From Rhizobium sp. Root483D2 (GTDB lineage Bacteria; Pseudomonadota; Alphaproteobacteria; Rhizobiales; Rhizobiaceae): a stretch of DNA of 64,000 bases. Of this stretch, positions 1 through 8,904 are shown piece after piece. The translations under genes were made by a program, and so were the position numbers. How positions within the stretch are numbered: position 1 is the first letter of the stretch; every line of letters begins with the position of its first letter. Below the pieces are notes generated by a model that worked only from the letters and a program-made list of their open reading frames with translations, searched no databases and was not told the origin of the DNA. The stretch spans positions 207,957-271,956 of the forward strand of contig NZ_LMFB01000019.1 in the NCBI RefSeq assembly GCF_001426685.1. Reading direction: 5' to 3'.

Positions 1-499
1 TCATGATGTCGAGATGGCGCTTGCGGTAGCGCTGCTCGATGTCGGACAGGCCATGCCACTTTTCCGGCATCGGCAGCAGCGACTTGGTCAGCATGGTGAT
101 CTCTTGCGCATTGATCGACAGTTCGCCGCGCTTGGTGCGGCGGACAACGCCGGTCACGCCAATGATGTCGCCGATATCGATCAGCGGCAGCAGCGCGCGG
201 GCGTCTTCCGGTGTGGTATCCTTGTGGGAGAAGATCTGGATCTTGCCGCCGGCGTCATGGATGTCCATGAACATGCCGGAATTGCGCGAGGAATAGACCC
301 GGCCGGCCACGGTGACGACATCGTCCGTGACCACATCCGCTTCCAGGCCCTCGTATTTGCTGGCGAGTTCCGCATTGGTGATGGTGCGGTGGAAATGCGC
401 CGGATAGACGTCACCGATCTTTTCGCGCAGCATTTTCAGCTTCTGGGCGCGCACTTCGGTGACGTCGGAGGAGAGGGCGGTTTCGGTCTTGTCGGTCAT
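1..499 (-). CDS. lysS: lysyl-tRNA synthetase, class II (N-terminal part, cut by window edge)
   Basis: Charges tRNA-Lys with lysine in the cytoplasm. About 166 N-terminal codons are present and the rest lies beyond base 1. Translation of the reverse strand from the ATG at 499 opens MTDKTETALSSDVTEVRAQK and continues into an OB-fold anticodon-binding domain (GRVYSSRNSGMFMDIHDAGG near residues 60-80). The linker WHGLSDIEQRYRKRHLD, typical of class II LysRS just before the catalytic core, is near the cut. Catalytic motifs 2 and 3 are outside the window. gltX lies upstream on the same strand, separated by a mosaic repeat, so co-transcription is possible but not shown. Confidence 0.93.
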   Translation of the reverse strand, partial: MTDKTETALSSDVTEVRAQKLKMLREKIGDVYPAHFHRTITNAELASKYEGLEADVVTDDVVTVAGRVYSSRNSGMFMDIHDAGGKIQIFSHKDTTPEDARALLPLIDIGDIIGVTGVVRRTKRGELSINAQEITMLTKSLLPMPEKWHGLSDIEQRYRKRHLDIM

Positions 500-558
500 G
501 GGGCTCGCCTTCGATAGGGGCTGTGTTCTTATAGGGTCTGCACTTTGGGGCTTCGTCC

Positions 559-685
559 TCTTCGCCCCAGTGGGGAGAAGGTGGCCCGCAGGGCCGGATG
601 AGGGGGGAGCCGCTTGCTTCGCAGTCTACCGCCCCCTCATCGCGCTGGCTTTCGCTCGGCACTTCTCCCCGCTGGGGAGAAGAGG
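559..685. repeat. mosaic intergenic repeat, copy 1 (inverted pair)
   Basis: Two arms face each other. The left arm carries TTCGCCCCAGTGGGGAGAAG, then a GC hairpin and GGATGAGGGGG. The right arm is its inverted relative and ends in CTTCTCCCCGCTGGGGAGAAG. Only the outer boxes and the G-run are conserved; the inner hairpins differ. The same design recurs at 60924-61051 and 63790-64000. It resembles the RIME-type intergenic mosaic elements known from rhizobia (assignment from memory). It fills the gap between gltX and lysS and could form a hairpin in their shared transcript. Confidence 0.8.
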
Positions 686-694
686 AGTTCGACG

Positions 695-2152
695 TTATTT
701 TCCGCTGCCAGCCATCGCGGCCGCAACCTGGCCTGCGACCTTCAGGCGCTGACGCACGACCGAGCGGCCGAGGATGGCCATCGAATCGAACAGCGGCAAC
801 GAGCGGGTCGAGCCCGAGACTGCGACGAACAGCGGTGCGACGATGACCTTGAGCTTCTTGCCCATGCGATCAGCAATGGCCCGCAGTTCGGCTTCGATCG
901 CCTCGACATTCCATTCGAGGATCTTTTCCAGGTCCGGCTGCACCGTGTTGAAGATTTCGACCAGTTCTTCCGGGCTCGATTTGACCTTGGCGAAGGAGGA
1001 GGCGTCAAGGGCAAGATCGGACTTGAACAGGAAGCCTGCGAGATCCGGCAGTTCGCCAAGCTTGGAAATGCGCGATTGCGAGAGCTTGAGGCCCTGCTTG
1101 ATGCGGTCGTTTTCCATAGCCCAGGCGAGCACGCGGGCGGCGAATTCGTCTTCGCTTAATCCTTCGCGCAACCAGCGGCCATTCAGCCAGTCGAGCTTCT
1201 GGATATCGAAGATCGCGCCGGCCTTGGAGAGGTTGGCCGGGTCGAATTTCTCCGCCAGCTGTTCCATGGTCAGCATTTCCTCGCCTTCGGCGATCTGCAC
1301 GAAGAACAGGCCGAGGAAGTTCATCAGCGCTTCCGGCAGGTAGCCGAGAGCGGTGTAGTACGAGATCGAGGTCGGGTTCTTGCGCTTGGACAGCTTCGAC
1401 TTGTCGGCATTGCGCATCAGCGACAGATGCATGAACACCGGCGGTTCGAGACCGAGATACTGATAGATCAGGATGTGCTTGGGTACCGAGGACAGCCATT
1501 CCTCGCCGCGCGCCACATGGGTGATCTTCATCAGATGGTCATCGACGACATTGGCCATATGATAGGTCGGCATGCCGTCGGCCTTGAGCAGGACCTGCAT
1601 ATCGACCGCATCCCACGGGATATCGACTTCGCCATAGACGCCATCGACGAACTTGCAGGAGCCTTCCACCGGGATTTTCATGCGCACGACATGGGGTTCG
1701 CCGCTGGCGACGCGGGCCGTGACTTCTTCCGCCGCGATATGCAGGCAGAGACCGTCATATTTCGGCGGCTTGCCGGCGGCGCGCTGGGCCTCGCGCATTT
1801 CGGTCAGACGCTCGGGCGTGCAGAAACAGCGGAAACCGTGGCCGGCCTCGACGATCTTTTCGACATAGGGCTTGTAGAGGTCCTTGCGGTCGCTCTGGCG
1901 GTAGGGGCCGTAGGGGCCGCCGATATCGGGGCCTTCCGACCATGTCAGGCCGCACCATTTCAGCGCGTCCAGGACCTTGGTCTCGAATTCGGGGGTCGAG
2001 CGCGTCGCGTCGGTGTCTTCGATGCGCAGGATGAACTCGCCACCCATTTTCTGCGCGAAGAGATAGTTGAACAACGCGATATAGGCGGTGCCGACATGGG
2101 GTTCGCCGGTGGGAGAAGGTGCGATGCGCACCCGGACTGGTCTGTCTGTCAT
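695..2152 (-). CDS. gltX: glutamyl-tRNA synthetase
   Basis: Class I aminoacyl-tRNA synthetase charging tRNA-Glu (some rhizobial GltX enzymes also mischarge tRNA-Gln for the amidotransferase route; not decidable here). It has 485 aa, the usual length. The HIGH-type signature appears as PSPTGEPHVGTA (PHVG at 18-21), and the KMSKS loop as KLSKR at residues 253-257. A possible Zn-knuckle region contains CFCTPE near residue 109. The start ATG at 2152 places the typical VRVRIAPSPTG at the N-terminus. It precedes lysS on the same strand. Confidence 0.97.
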   Translation of the reverse strand: MTDRPVRVRIAPSPTGEPHVGTAYIALFNYLFAQKMGGEFILRIEDTDATRSTPEFETKVLDALKWCGLTWSEGPDIGGPYGPYRQSDRKDLYKPYVEKIVEAGHGFRCFCTPERLTEMREAQRAAGKPPKYDGLCLHIAAEEVTARVASGEPHVVRMKIPVEGSCKFVDGVYGEVDIPWDAVDMQVLLKADGMPTYHMANVVDDHLMKITHVARGEEWLSSVPKHILIYQYLGLEPPVFMHLSLMRNADKSKLSKRKNPTSISYYTALGYLPEALMNFLGLFFVQIAEGEEMLTMEQLAEKFDPANLSKAGAIFDIQKLDWLNGRWLREGLSEDEFAARVLAWAMENDRIKQGLKLSQSRISKLGELPDLAGFLFKSDLALDASSFAKVKSSPEELVEIFNTVQPDLEKILEWNVEAIEAELRAIADRMGKKLKVIVAPLFVAVSGSTRSLPLFDSMAILGRSVVRQRLKVAGQVAAAMAGSGK

Positions 2153-2240
2153 GATCCTGGCCCGTGCTTTACGTGCTTTCGGCCTTCCGCCGGAGAAAGA
2201 GACGTCCGGATGGAAAGGCGCATGCTTTTAAGGGAAGGAA

Positions 2241-2519
2241 GTGCCCGATCGATGCCTGAAACGGCGGAAAATACCGGAAATTCCATATGGCTGGCGTGAG
2301 ACCATATTCAAAAGGGCACGTCAAGGAAAACTGCGTTTGCGCAACGTCGCGACCGTCACGCTCTCACCCGCAACGCAGGGCACGACAGTGACCTGGGCGA
2401 TGGATGGACCGAGCCCTCTCATTGCCAAGATCATGAGTCTGTTCTTCGACGCGGACACGATGATCGGCGGCGATTTTGCGCAAGGGCTGGTGAATCTTAA
2501 GGCGATTGCCGAAATATAG
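2241..2519 (+). pseudogene. remnant of an SRPBCC/polyketide-cyclase-type protein (C-terminal end only)
   Basis: From about 2340 the frame reads TVTLSPATQGTTVTWAMDGP and, further on, MSLFFDADTMIGGDFAQGL ending in LKAIAEI and a TAG. This is the pattern seen at the C-terminus of small SRPBCC (polyketide cyclase/dehydrase) proteins: T-x-V-T-W, then a C-terminal helix with M-I-G-x-D-F-x-x-G-L-x-x-L-K. The N-terminal ~100 residues of such a domain are missing. The codons from 2241 to about 2335 do not look like the family and there is no good ribosome binding site. I read it as a decayed gene that lost its 5' part; a short functional peptide is less likely. Confidence 0.6.
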
Positions 2520-2705
2520 GCGGGAAATGGGGAACCATTGAAGACCTAGCCCGTTTCTTTCATGAGGAATGCGGGGCTGTGTCAACCGGACCCGAGGGAG
2601 ATGGAGAACGCGGAGATTTTTCCGGTTTCTCTTCGCGGCCAACGAAACGGCAGTCGAGCTTCTTTACCCCTTCGGCCCTGCATCCTCAAATTTTTTCCAT
2701 TCAAC

Positions 2706-2740
2706 ATGCCCCGGAAGATTGGTTCCGGGGCATTTTTGTT
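2706..2740 (+). terminator. intrinsic terminator, rightward
   Basis: Perfect 11-bp stem ATGCCCCGGAA / TTCCGGGGCAT (2706-2716 and 2723-2733) with a 6-nt loop, followed on the + strand by TTTTTGTTT. No intact rightward gene precedes it, so it probably belonged to the gene whose remnant ends at 2519. Confidence 0.75.
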
Positions 2741-2754
2741 TGCCGTGTTGCGGC

Positions 2755-2793
2755 AGCAAAAAGGGAGCGCATCCAGCCGGACGCGCTCCCTTT
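2755..2793 (-). terminator. intrinsic terminator of the terC-type gene
   Basis: Read leftward, 25 bases after the TAG stop of the TerC gene, an 11-bp perfect stem AAAGGGAGCGC / GCGCTCCCTTT is followed by T residues. Orientation and distance fit termination of the leftward gene at 2819-3568. Confidence 0.8.
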
Positions 2794-2818
2794 GATGGGG
2801 GGATAGACCGGGCAAAGA

Positions 2819-3568
2819 CTAGTGCTTGGCGGCCTTGTCCTTCTGCCGCTTGCGGCGCGACAGCATGTTGAGCACCTCAACCAGTGCCGAGAAGGCCATG
2901 GCCGCGTAGACGTAACCCTTCGGAACATGGAAGCCCATGCCTTCGGCGATCAGCGTCGTGCCGATCATCAGCAGGAAGCCCAGTGCCAACATGACGATGG
3001 TCGGGTTCTTTTCGATGAAGCGGGCGAGCGGGCCTGCTGCCACCAGCATGACAGTCACAGCGAAAATGACCGAAACGATCATGATCGGCAGGTGCGGGGT
3101 CATGCCGACAGCGGTGATGATGCTGTCGATGGAAAACACGAGGTCGAGGACCAGGATCTGGCCGATGGCCGCCGCGAAGGTGGTGGTGCCGGCCTTGGCC
3201 AGCACATCCTCTTCGTGATCGACGGGATCGACGGTGTGATGGATTTCCTTGGTCGCCTTCCAGACGAGGAACAGGCCACCGGCAATCAGGATCATGTCCT
3301 TCCAGGAATAGCCATGTCCGAAGAGTTCGAACACAGGTTCGGTCAGCTGGACAATCCAGGCGACGGTTCCCAGCAGCGCAAGACGCATGATCAGTGCCAG
3401 GCCGATGCCGATGCGGCGGGCCTTCTCGCGGCTTTCCGGGGGGAGTTTGTTGGTCAGGATCGAAATGAAGATGAGGTTGTCGATGCCAAGAACGACTTCC
3501 ATCACGATCAGGGTGATCAGGGCAATCCAGGCAGTCGGATCTTGCATCAGGAGCAAAATATCCTGCAT
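2819..3568 (-). CDS. TerC family integral membrane protein
   Basis: Predicted inner-membrane protein of 249 aa from the start used here, with about seven hydrophobic segments. Two acidic membrane motifs typical of TerC/Alx proteins are visible: [13 protein letters not shown] near the N-terminus and [13 protein letters not shown] mid-protein. Family members have been linked to tellurium resistance and manganese export; the substrate here is not known. The ATG at 3568 ([10 protein letters not shown]) is preceded by GAGGAAGGAA; a longer frame to 3631 lacks a ribosome binding site and adds an unlikely polar leader. The C-terminus is basic ([12 protein letters not shown]). It is monocistronic, with its own terminator. 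Confidence 0.9.
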   Translation of the reverse strand: MQDILLLMQDPTAWIALITLIVMEVVLGIDNLIFISILTNKLPPESREKARRIGIGLALIMRLALLGTVAWIVQLTEPVFELFGHGYSWKDMILIAGGLFLVWKATKEIHHTVDPVDHEEDVLAKAGTTTFAAAIGQILVLDLVFSIDSIITAVGMTPHLPIMIVSVIFAVTVMLVAAGPLARFIEKNPTIVMLALGFLLMIGTTLIAEGMGFHVPKGYVYAAMAFSALVEVLNMLSRRKRQKDKAAKH

Positions 3569-3783
3569 CAGGGGCGGTTCCTTCCTCGCTATCAAGGTGC
3601 ATATGCGTGAACCCGCGCCGCCGGGTGGCAACGCGGGTAAAATTGATCATTCTTATGTAAGCGGAAATACCGGCAAGGCAAGCGCCGCAGGGTGCGCAAA
3701 GGGGCCGCGATACCGTTAACTCGGCGCCTCAAGCCAAAATTTTGTCCGTCTGGAGGTGACCAGACCAACGCAGCCGCCCGGCG

Positions 3784-4488
3784 TCAGGCCGTTGCGGCGT
3801 GCCGTGTTGCGTAGGCGGCCATGAAGACCCGCACGGCGCCGCCGATGACCCGGTCGATTTCTTCCGGTGGCGGAGCGGTTTCCATGGTCCCGAACAGGCG
3901 CAGCTTGAAAAAGCCGCCGCTGGAAAGATCGAGGAACTGGCCGGCCGCCAGATCGAGATCATCGATCGTCAGGCTGCCGATATCGACCTGGTGCGCCAAG
4001 AACTCCTGGAGGACCGAGCGCAGGTTTTCCGGTCCCTTGAAGAAGCGCTTGCACAGATCCGGCATCCGATCGCGCACACCGAGAACCGTGCGCATCGCGG
4101 TGATGACTTTCTCGTCGGTCATGTGCGAAACGAAACTGACGCCGAACTTGTAGAGGCCGGTTGCGGCATCCTCGTGTGCGGCCAGAACCGTGCGGACAGC
4201 TGCCAGGAAAATGGCCCGTTCCTTTTCGATCATGGCCGAAAACAGGTCTTCCTTGTTCTGGAAGTAGACGTAGATCGTGCCCTTGGAAACGCCCGCTTCA
4301 CGGGTGATGTCGTTCATGCTGGCGGCGTCGAAGCCCACGCTCATGAACACACGTTTCGCGCCCTCGATGATCTGCTCGCGCTTGGCCGGATCTTCGCCGG
4401 CGGCACGGCGGCCGGAGAGAGAAAATGCTTCGCCTGGACAGTCTAGGGTGTCGGATGTGTCTGCCAATTGCTCGTTACCTTCGGACAT
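3784..4488 (-). CDS. emrR: TetR family repressor of the adjacent EmrAB-type efflux genes
   Basis: DNA-binding repressor of 234 aa. The TetR helix-turn-helix is at residues 58-83 (MNDITREAGVSKGTIYVYF, with NKEDLF just after). The C-terminal ligand domain is all-helical. It is divergent from the emrA/emrB-type pair, with 129 bp between starts that contain two mirrored palindromes. That arrangement matches the EmrR/EmrAB systems described in rhizobia, where the TetR protein represses the pump and responds to plant phenolics; this parallel comes from family knowledge. The ligand here is not known. The 35-residue N-terminal extension before the HTH is longer than usual, so a downstream start is possible. 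Confidence 0.88.
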   Translation of the reverse strand: MSEGNEQLADTSDTLDCPGEAFSLSGRRAAGEDPAKREQIIEGAKRVFMSVGFDAASMNDITREAGVSKGTIYVYFQNKEDLFSAMIEKERAIFLAAVRTVLAAHEDAATGLYKFGVSFVSHMTDEKVITAMRTVLGVRDRMPDLCKRFFKGPENLRSVLQEFLAHQVDIGSLTIDDLDLAAGQFLDLSSGGFFKLRLFGTMETAPPPEEIDRVIGGAVRVFMAAYATRHAATA

Positions 4489-4510
4489 TTTTGTCTCATT
4501 GTTAACTTTT

Positions 4511-4582
4511 CGAACCGAGCGGTTCGATTTGACTTGATATGTGAGCGTTTTCGCATTAAGTCAAATCGAACTGAACGGTTCG
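4511..4582. promoter_or_regulatory. mirrored double operator and divergent promoters between the TetR gene and emrA
   Basis: Site 1 (4511-4526, CGAACCGAGCGGTTCG) is a perfect 6-4-6 inverted repeat. Site 2 (4567-4582, CGAACTGAACGGTTCG) has one mismatch. They are joined by a perfect 13-bp inverted repeat, TTCGATTTGACTT (4523-4535) and AAGTCAAATCGAA (4558-4570). Each arm holds a TTGACT -35-like hexamer, one per strand, so the two promoters overlap back to back. Binding of the TetR dimer at each site would shut both directions. Confidence 0.75.
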
Positions 4583-4617
4583 GTTCGAATTTCTCATATC
4601 ACGGCTGGTAGTGCAAT

Positions 4618-5841
4618 ATGTCAGTTTCAAACAAATCCGGTGCCGCCCATGTCCGCCCCGTCGGCGACGACTTCAAGGTGCCTGCTGAGCAGATCGAGGC
4701 TCCTAAAGCCAAGACCGTGACGGAGCCTGCCGCCGAAGAGCAGGCAGCCCCGCAGGTTGCCGCTGCCGCCGAGACGCCCGCGCCCAAGCGCCGCAAGCTT
4801 GTGTTTCCCATTATCGCAATCGCTGCTCTGGCCGCTGGCGGCTGGTACGGTTACGACTGGTGGACCAATGGCCGCTTCATGATCTCGACAGATGACGCCT
4901 ATATCGAAGGCGATATCGCGTCGATCTCGCCGAAAGTGTCCGGCTATATCGAGAAGGTCAATGTGGTTGCCAACCAGCACGTCAAGGCCGGTGATCCGCT
5001 GATCACGCTCGACAAGGAAGATTACCGCATTGCCGCCGATCAGGCGCAGGCGCAGATCGATACCGAAAAGCTTTCGCTGCAGCGTTTCGACGCGCAGATC
5101 GCCGGTGCCAAGGCCAGCGTCCAGCAGGCAGAAGCGCAGAAAACCGCCCTCGAGGCGACCGTCCGGGGTGCCGAAACCACGCTGAAGCGTGCCAGCGACC
5201 TCCAGTCGAAGGCCGTCGGCACGGTCGCCTCGCTCGACGATGCCACGGTTGCGCTCGATCAGGCCAAGGCAAACCTCATTGGCGGCGATGCGCAGATCGC
5301 CACTGCGAACGCCAATATCGCCGTGCTGGTTGCCCAGCGCGCCGAAGCCGAAAGCACGATCCGCTCGCTTGAGCTTGCCCGTGACAAGGCACAGCGCGAT
5401 TTAGGCTTTACGGTGCTCAAGGCGCCTTATGACGGGGTAATCGGCAATCTGGCCATTCAGGATGGCGATCTTGTCTCCGCCGGTCAGCGTTTGGCAGCCC
5501 TTGTGCCGACCGACCAGCTCTATATCGACGCCAATTTCAAGGAAACGCAGATCGCCCATATGGTGCCGGGCTCGAAGGTCAATATCCATGTGGATGCCTT
5601 CGACGAGGCGCCGATCGTCGGCACCGTGCAGTCGATCTCGCCGGCTTCCGGTTCGGTGTTCTCGCTGCTGCCGGCTGAAAATGCCACGGGCAACTTCACC
5701 AAGGTGATCCAGCGCGTTCCTGTCCGCATTGTCTTCCCGAAGGACGTGCTGGAGAGCGGACGGTTGCGGGCAGGCTTGAGCGTCGTCGTCGATGTCGATA
5801 CCCGCACCGCGCCGGAGCAGAATACCGCTGCGGTCAAGTGA
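4618..5841 (+). CDS. emrA: HlyD/EmrA-type membrane fusion protein of a multidrug efflux pump
   Basis: Periplasmic adaptor linking an inner-membrane MFS pump to the outer membrane; 407 aa. A Pro/Ala-rich cytoplasmic tail is followed by one transmembrane helix (about 61-79), then the biotinyl-lipoyl half-motif with STDDAYIEGDIASISPKVSG, a long Ala/Gln/Glu-rich coiled hairpin (about 140-260), and the second lipoyl half (LKAPYDGVIG). The MFS transporter follows 144 bp downstream. A GC hairpin with a short T-run lies between the two genes and may reduce read-through. The TetR gene is upstream in divergent orientation. Confidence 0.93.
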   Translation: MSVSNKSGAAHVRPVGDDFKVPAEQIEAPKAKTVTEPAAEEQAAPQVAAAAETPAPKRRKLVFPIIAIAALAAGGWYGYDWWTNGRFMISTDDAYIEGDIASISPKVSGYIEKVNVVANQHVKAGDPLITLDKEDYRIAADQAQAQIDTEKLSLQRFDAQIAGAKASVQQAEAQKTALEATVRGAETTLKRASDLQSKAVGTVASLDDATVALDQAKANLIGGDAQIATANANIAVLVAQRAEAESTIRSLELARDKAQRDLGFTVLKAPYDGVIGNLAIQDGDLVSAGQRLAALVPTDQLYIDANFKETQIAHMVPGSKVNIHVDAFDEAPIVGTVQSISPASGSVFSLLPAENATGNFTKVIQRVPVRIVFPKDVLESGRLRAGLSVVVDVDTRTAPEQNTAAVK

Positions 5842-5848
5842 TCCGTGC

Positions 5849-5873
5849 GCCGCGCCGCTTCCGGCGCGGCTTT
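5849..5873 (+). terminator. hairpin between emrA and emrB (possible partial terminator)
   Basis: Perfect 9-bp GC stem GCCGCGCCG / CGGCGCGGC with a 4-nt loop, followed by only TTT. It sits just after the emrA stop. It may be an attenuator or a 3' stabilising hairpin, not a full stop. Confidence 0.4.
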
Positions 5874-5985
5874 GCCGGTTGAGAATGGTTCCGGGACGAG
5901 AGTGCGGGACCCGTGATGCATCAGTTTTCATGACCACGATGGCAGCCCCGTTCGCTTGAACACGGTGACGCCAGGAGCAATGCCG

Positions 5986-7578
5986 ATGGCTGCCACTGCA
6001 ACAGCGGGTACGATGCCGCTTCCTGCCGCAAACGCGGAAGAGAAGATGGATCCGAAACGGCTGATCGCCTTTTTCGCGATGGTCTTCGGCATGTTCATGT
6101 CGATCCTCGACATCCAGATCGTCTCGGCCTCGCTGGCCGAAATCCAGGCGGGCTTGTCTGCAGGGTCCGATGAGGTCGCCTGGGTGCAGACCGCCTATCT
6201 GATCGCTGAGGTCATCATGATCCCGCTTTCCGGGACGCTGGCCCGCATCGTTTCCACGCGCGTGCTGTTTTCGGTGTCGGCTGCAGGCTTTACGATTGCC
6301 AGCGCGCTTGCGGCGACAGCCACCAATATCGACCAGATGATCGTCTACCGGGTGCTGCAGGGCTTTATCGGCGGCGGCATGATCCCGTCGGTATTCGCCG
6401 CCGCCTTCACGATCTTTCCGCCATCCAAGCGCAGCATCGTGTCGCCGATCATCGGCCTTGTCGCAACGCTCGCCCCGACCATTGGCCCGACCGTCGGCGG
6501 CTATCTCAGCCATGCCTTTTCCTGGCACTGGCTGTTCCTCGTCAATATCATCCCCGGCATCATCGTCACCATCGTCACCTGGAATTTCATCGATTTCGAC
6601 AAGCCGGAGCTCAGCCTGTTCAAGAAATTCGACTGGTGGGGCCTGCTGTCGATGGCGGTTTTCCTCGGGGCGCTGGAATATGTGCTGGAAGAGGGCAACA
6701 AGAACGACTGGTTCAGCGACGAATACATCTTCATCGGTGCGATCGCATCGGCGATCGGTGCGATGGTGTTCTTCTACCGGGCGTTCAAGGTGGATTTCCC
6801 GATCGTGGATCTCAGGGCCTTTTCCAATCGAAACTTTGCGTTCGGCTCGTTGTTCTCCTTTGTCATGGGGATCGGGCTCTACGGCCTCACCTATATCTAC
6901 CCGCTCTATCTCGGCCGGATCCGTGGCTACGATTCGCTGATGATCGGCGAGACGATGTTCGTCTCGGGGCTCGCGATGTTCTGCACTGCGCCGATTGCCG
7001 GCAGGCTCTCCACCATGGTCGATCCGCGCGTGATGATGGCGATCGGTTTTGCCAGCTTTGCGTCCGGCACCTGGCTGATGAGCTCGCTGACGGCGGATTG
7101 GGATTTCTACGAGCTGCTTTTGCCGCAGATATTGCGCGGTTTCGGATTGATGATGTGCATGGTGCCGATCAACAACGTCGCGCTCGGCACCTTGTCCCCC
7201 GCCCGTATCCGCGGCGCGTCCGGCCTGTTCAACCTGACGCGTAATCTCGGCGGCGCCGTTGGACTTGCGGCGATCAACACCATTTTGACGCAGCGCCAGG
7301 AGGAGCATTACGCCCGCCTGCAGGAACATGTGCAATGGGGCAATCCCGAAGCCATGGACCAGTTGAACAACATGATCGCCAAGTACAATTCGCATGGGCT
7401 TGATGGTGCGACCATTGCCATTCAGAAACTGTCGGGGATCGTCACCCAGCAGGCGATGGTCATGTCGTTCATCGATGTGTTCCTGATCCTGACCGGCCTG
7501 TTCGGTACCCTGGTCTTCTGCGCCTTCCTGATCAAGAAACCGCAACCGGTCCCAACGGGCGCCGGCGGCGGGCACTAA
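5986..7578 (+). CDS. emrB: EmrB/QacA-type MFS efflux transporter (DHA2 family)
   Basis: Drug:proton antiporter with about 14 membrane helices and 530 aa from the start used. The motif SAGSDEVAWVQTAYLIAEVI and motif C-like glycines (LAPTIGPTVGGYLSH) fit the DHA2 family. Three starts are in frame: TTG 5956, ATG 5980 and ATG 5986. AGGAG at 5973-5977 lies 8 nt before the ATG at 5986, so that one is preferred. It works with the EmrA-type adaptor upstream to pump hydrophobic compounds across both membranes. A hairpin terminator follows at 7632. Confidence 0.92.
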   Translation: MAATATAGTMPLPAANAEEKMDPKRLIAFFAMVFGMFMSILDIQIVSASLAEIQAGLSAGSDEVAWVQTAYLIAEVIMIPLSGTLARIVSTRVLFSVSAAGFTIASALAATATNIDQMIVYRVLQGFIGGGMIPSVFAAAFTIFPPSKRSIVSPIIGLVATLAPTIGPTVGGYLSHAFSWHWLFLVNIIPGIIVTIVTWNFIDFDKPELSLFKKFDWWGLLSMAVFLGALEYVLEEGNKNDWFSDEYIFIGAIASAIGAMVFFYRAFKVDFPIVDLRAFSNRNFAFGSLFSFVMGIGLYGLTYIYPLYLGRIRGYDSLMIGETMFVSGLAMFCTAPIAGRLSTMVDPRVMMAIGFASFASGTWLMSSLTADWDFYELLLPQILRGFGLMMCMVPINNVALGTLSPARIRGASGLFNLTRNLGGAVGLAAINTILTQRQEEHYARLQEHVQWGNPEAMDQLNNMIAKYNSHGLDGATIAIQKLSGIVTQQAMVMSFIDVFLILTGLFGTLVFCAFLIKKPQPVPTGAGGGH

Positions 7579-7631
7579 GCCGTCAAAGACGCTGCATATC
7601 CCATCTGTACGTCTTGGCTTTGATCAGCCAG

Positions 7632-7664
7632 AATGCCCTGAAGACAAATTTCAGGGCATTTCTG
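7632..7664 (+). terminator. terminator after emrB
   Basis: 11-bp perfect stem AATGCCCTGAA / TTCAGGGCATT with a 7-nt loop, followed by a short TTCT run. It lies between the emrB stop and the next gene, whose start codon is immediately downstream (7666). Confidence 0.65.
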
Positions 7665-7665
7665 T

Positions 7666-8799
7666 ATGGCTGGTCATCCGTTTCCTCTGCTTCCAAGGCG
7701 GTCTTTTCTTGCCAATCTGCTGAGCCTTGGCGTCGTGTCATCGATTGCTGCGCCGTATGCGGCAGCGGCTGCAAGCAAAGCGTGGCCAGCGATCGATGCA
7801 ACATTTCTGTTCACGGCCGATGTCCACACATGCCTCATCTCCGGCGGCGTGCTCAGCCCGAACTGCGCGCAGGAGGGCAAGACCGACGCCAATCTTTTGC
7901 GGCATGTGGCGGCTTTGAACCGGATTGCGGAATTCGAGTGGCCAGCGCATATTAACGGCGTGGCAACGGGGCTTGGCGGAGCGGGCAAAAAAATAGCCAC
8001 GCCACTCGGCCTCGTCATTGGCGGCGACATGACCGACGATGGCGGCGGGCAGGTCAAGGTTCCCGGCGAAGGCCATCAGCTGCTGCAATTTTCCAGCCGC
8101 TATCAGGAAGGTGCCGGACCGGACCGGGTGCATTTCCCTGTTTACAATGGTCTTGGAAACCACGACCTCGACCAGGATGGCGTTCCACCGCATCTCGACT
8201 GGTATCGCCGCGAGCTGCGCGACTATGTCGAGCTCAATCATCGCCAGACGGTGTTCTACAAGCCACCGGCTGCGGTCGGCAATTACGATATCGAATCCGA
8301 TAACTATTCCTGGGACTGGGGCGGTTTGCATCTGGTGCAGCTGCAGCGTTTTGGTGGCGATACCAACAAGGGTGCGATCAGCGGCCTGGACTGGTTGAAA
8401 CAGGACCTTGCCAATTCGGCGGCCGACGGCAGGCCGGTCGTCCTGTTCCAGCATTACGGCTGGGACCCTTTCTCGCTGGAAAAATGGGATCCGGCCAAGA
8501 TGACCTTCGATGACGATGGCTCGGGTCACGCCCATTGGTGGGGCGAGGACGAGCGCGCGGCCTTGCTCGGCGCGATCAAGGGCTACAACGTGGTTGGCCT
8601 GTTTCACGGGCATGAGCATGACACGCCGATGATCTACAATCAGCAGGGTCTCGACCTGTTCAAGCCGACCGCCACTTTCAAAGGCGGCTTTGCGGCCGTT
8701 CATATCACCAACGGCTATATGGACATGGTCCTTGCTGAGGCTGAGGGACCAGACGGGAACGTGAATTTCCTCAAGGCTTTCAGCAAGCGGTTGTCCTGA
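7666..8799 (+). CDS. Tat-exported calcineurin-like metallophosphoesterase
   Basis: Probable periplasmic phosphoesterase of 377 aa with a two-metal active site. The N-terminus has a twin-arginine signal (LPRRSFLANLLSLGVVSS, RR at 11-12) followed by an Ala-rich cleavage region. Metal motifs appear in the family order: DVH (52-54), GGDMTDD (119-125), GNHD (164-167), QHYGWD (about 262-267) and GHEHD (315-319). The substrate is not evident. It sits between the emr pump and the xylose operon, with no obvious link to either. The start follows a hairpin by two bases and lacks a clear Shine-Dalgarno, so the true start is somewhat uncertain, although any later start would remove the RR motif. Confidence 0.85.
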   Translation: MAGHPFPLLPRRSFLANLLSLGVVSSIAAPYAAAAASKAWPAIDATFLFTADVHTCLISGGVLSPNCAQEGKTDANLLRHVAALNRIAEFEWPAHINGVATGLGGAGKKIATPLGLVIGGDMTDDGGGQVKVPGEGHQLLQFSSRYQEGAGPDRVHFPVYNGLGNHDLDQDGVPPHLDWYRRELRDYVELNHRQTVFYKPPAAVGNYDIESDNYSWDWGGLHLVQLQRFGGDTNKGAISGLDWLKQDLANSAADGRPVVLFQHYGWDPFSLEKWDPAKMTFDDDGSGHAHWWGEDERAALLGAIKGYNVVGLFHGHEHDTPMIYNQQGLDLFKPTATFKGGFAAVHITNGYMDMVLAEAEGPDGNVNFLKAFSKRLS

Positions 8800-8904
8800 T
8801 CCGGACCGGCTTCGAGAGACCGGAAGACTTCGATCACGTCGCGTTTGCAATTTTCTGATTTACGTACATCAGATTTTCCTCTAAGGCTTTTTGCCGGAGG
8901 AAAC

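Noticed and set aside
3569..3720. yybP-ykoY manganese riboswitch before the TerC gene
   Set aside because: TerC genes often carry one, but the conserved core could not be found here; only an ACCCGCG/CGCGGGT hairpin is visible.
5401..7575. Long antisense open frame across emrA and emrB
   Set aside because: It is a GC-skew shadow of the two efflux genes; the sequence is Arg/Gly/His/Asp-rich without domains, and the + strand frames have clear families.
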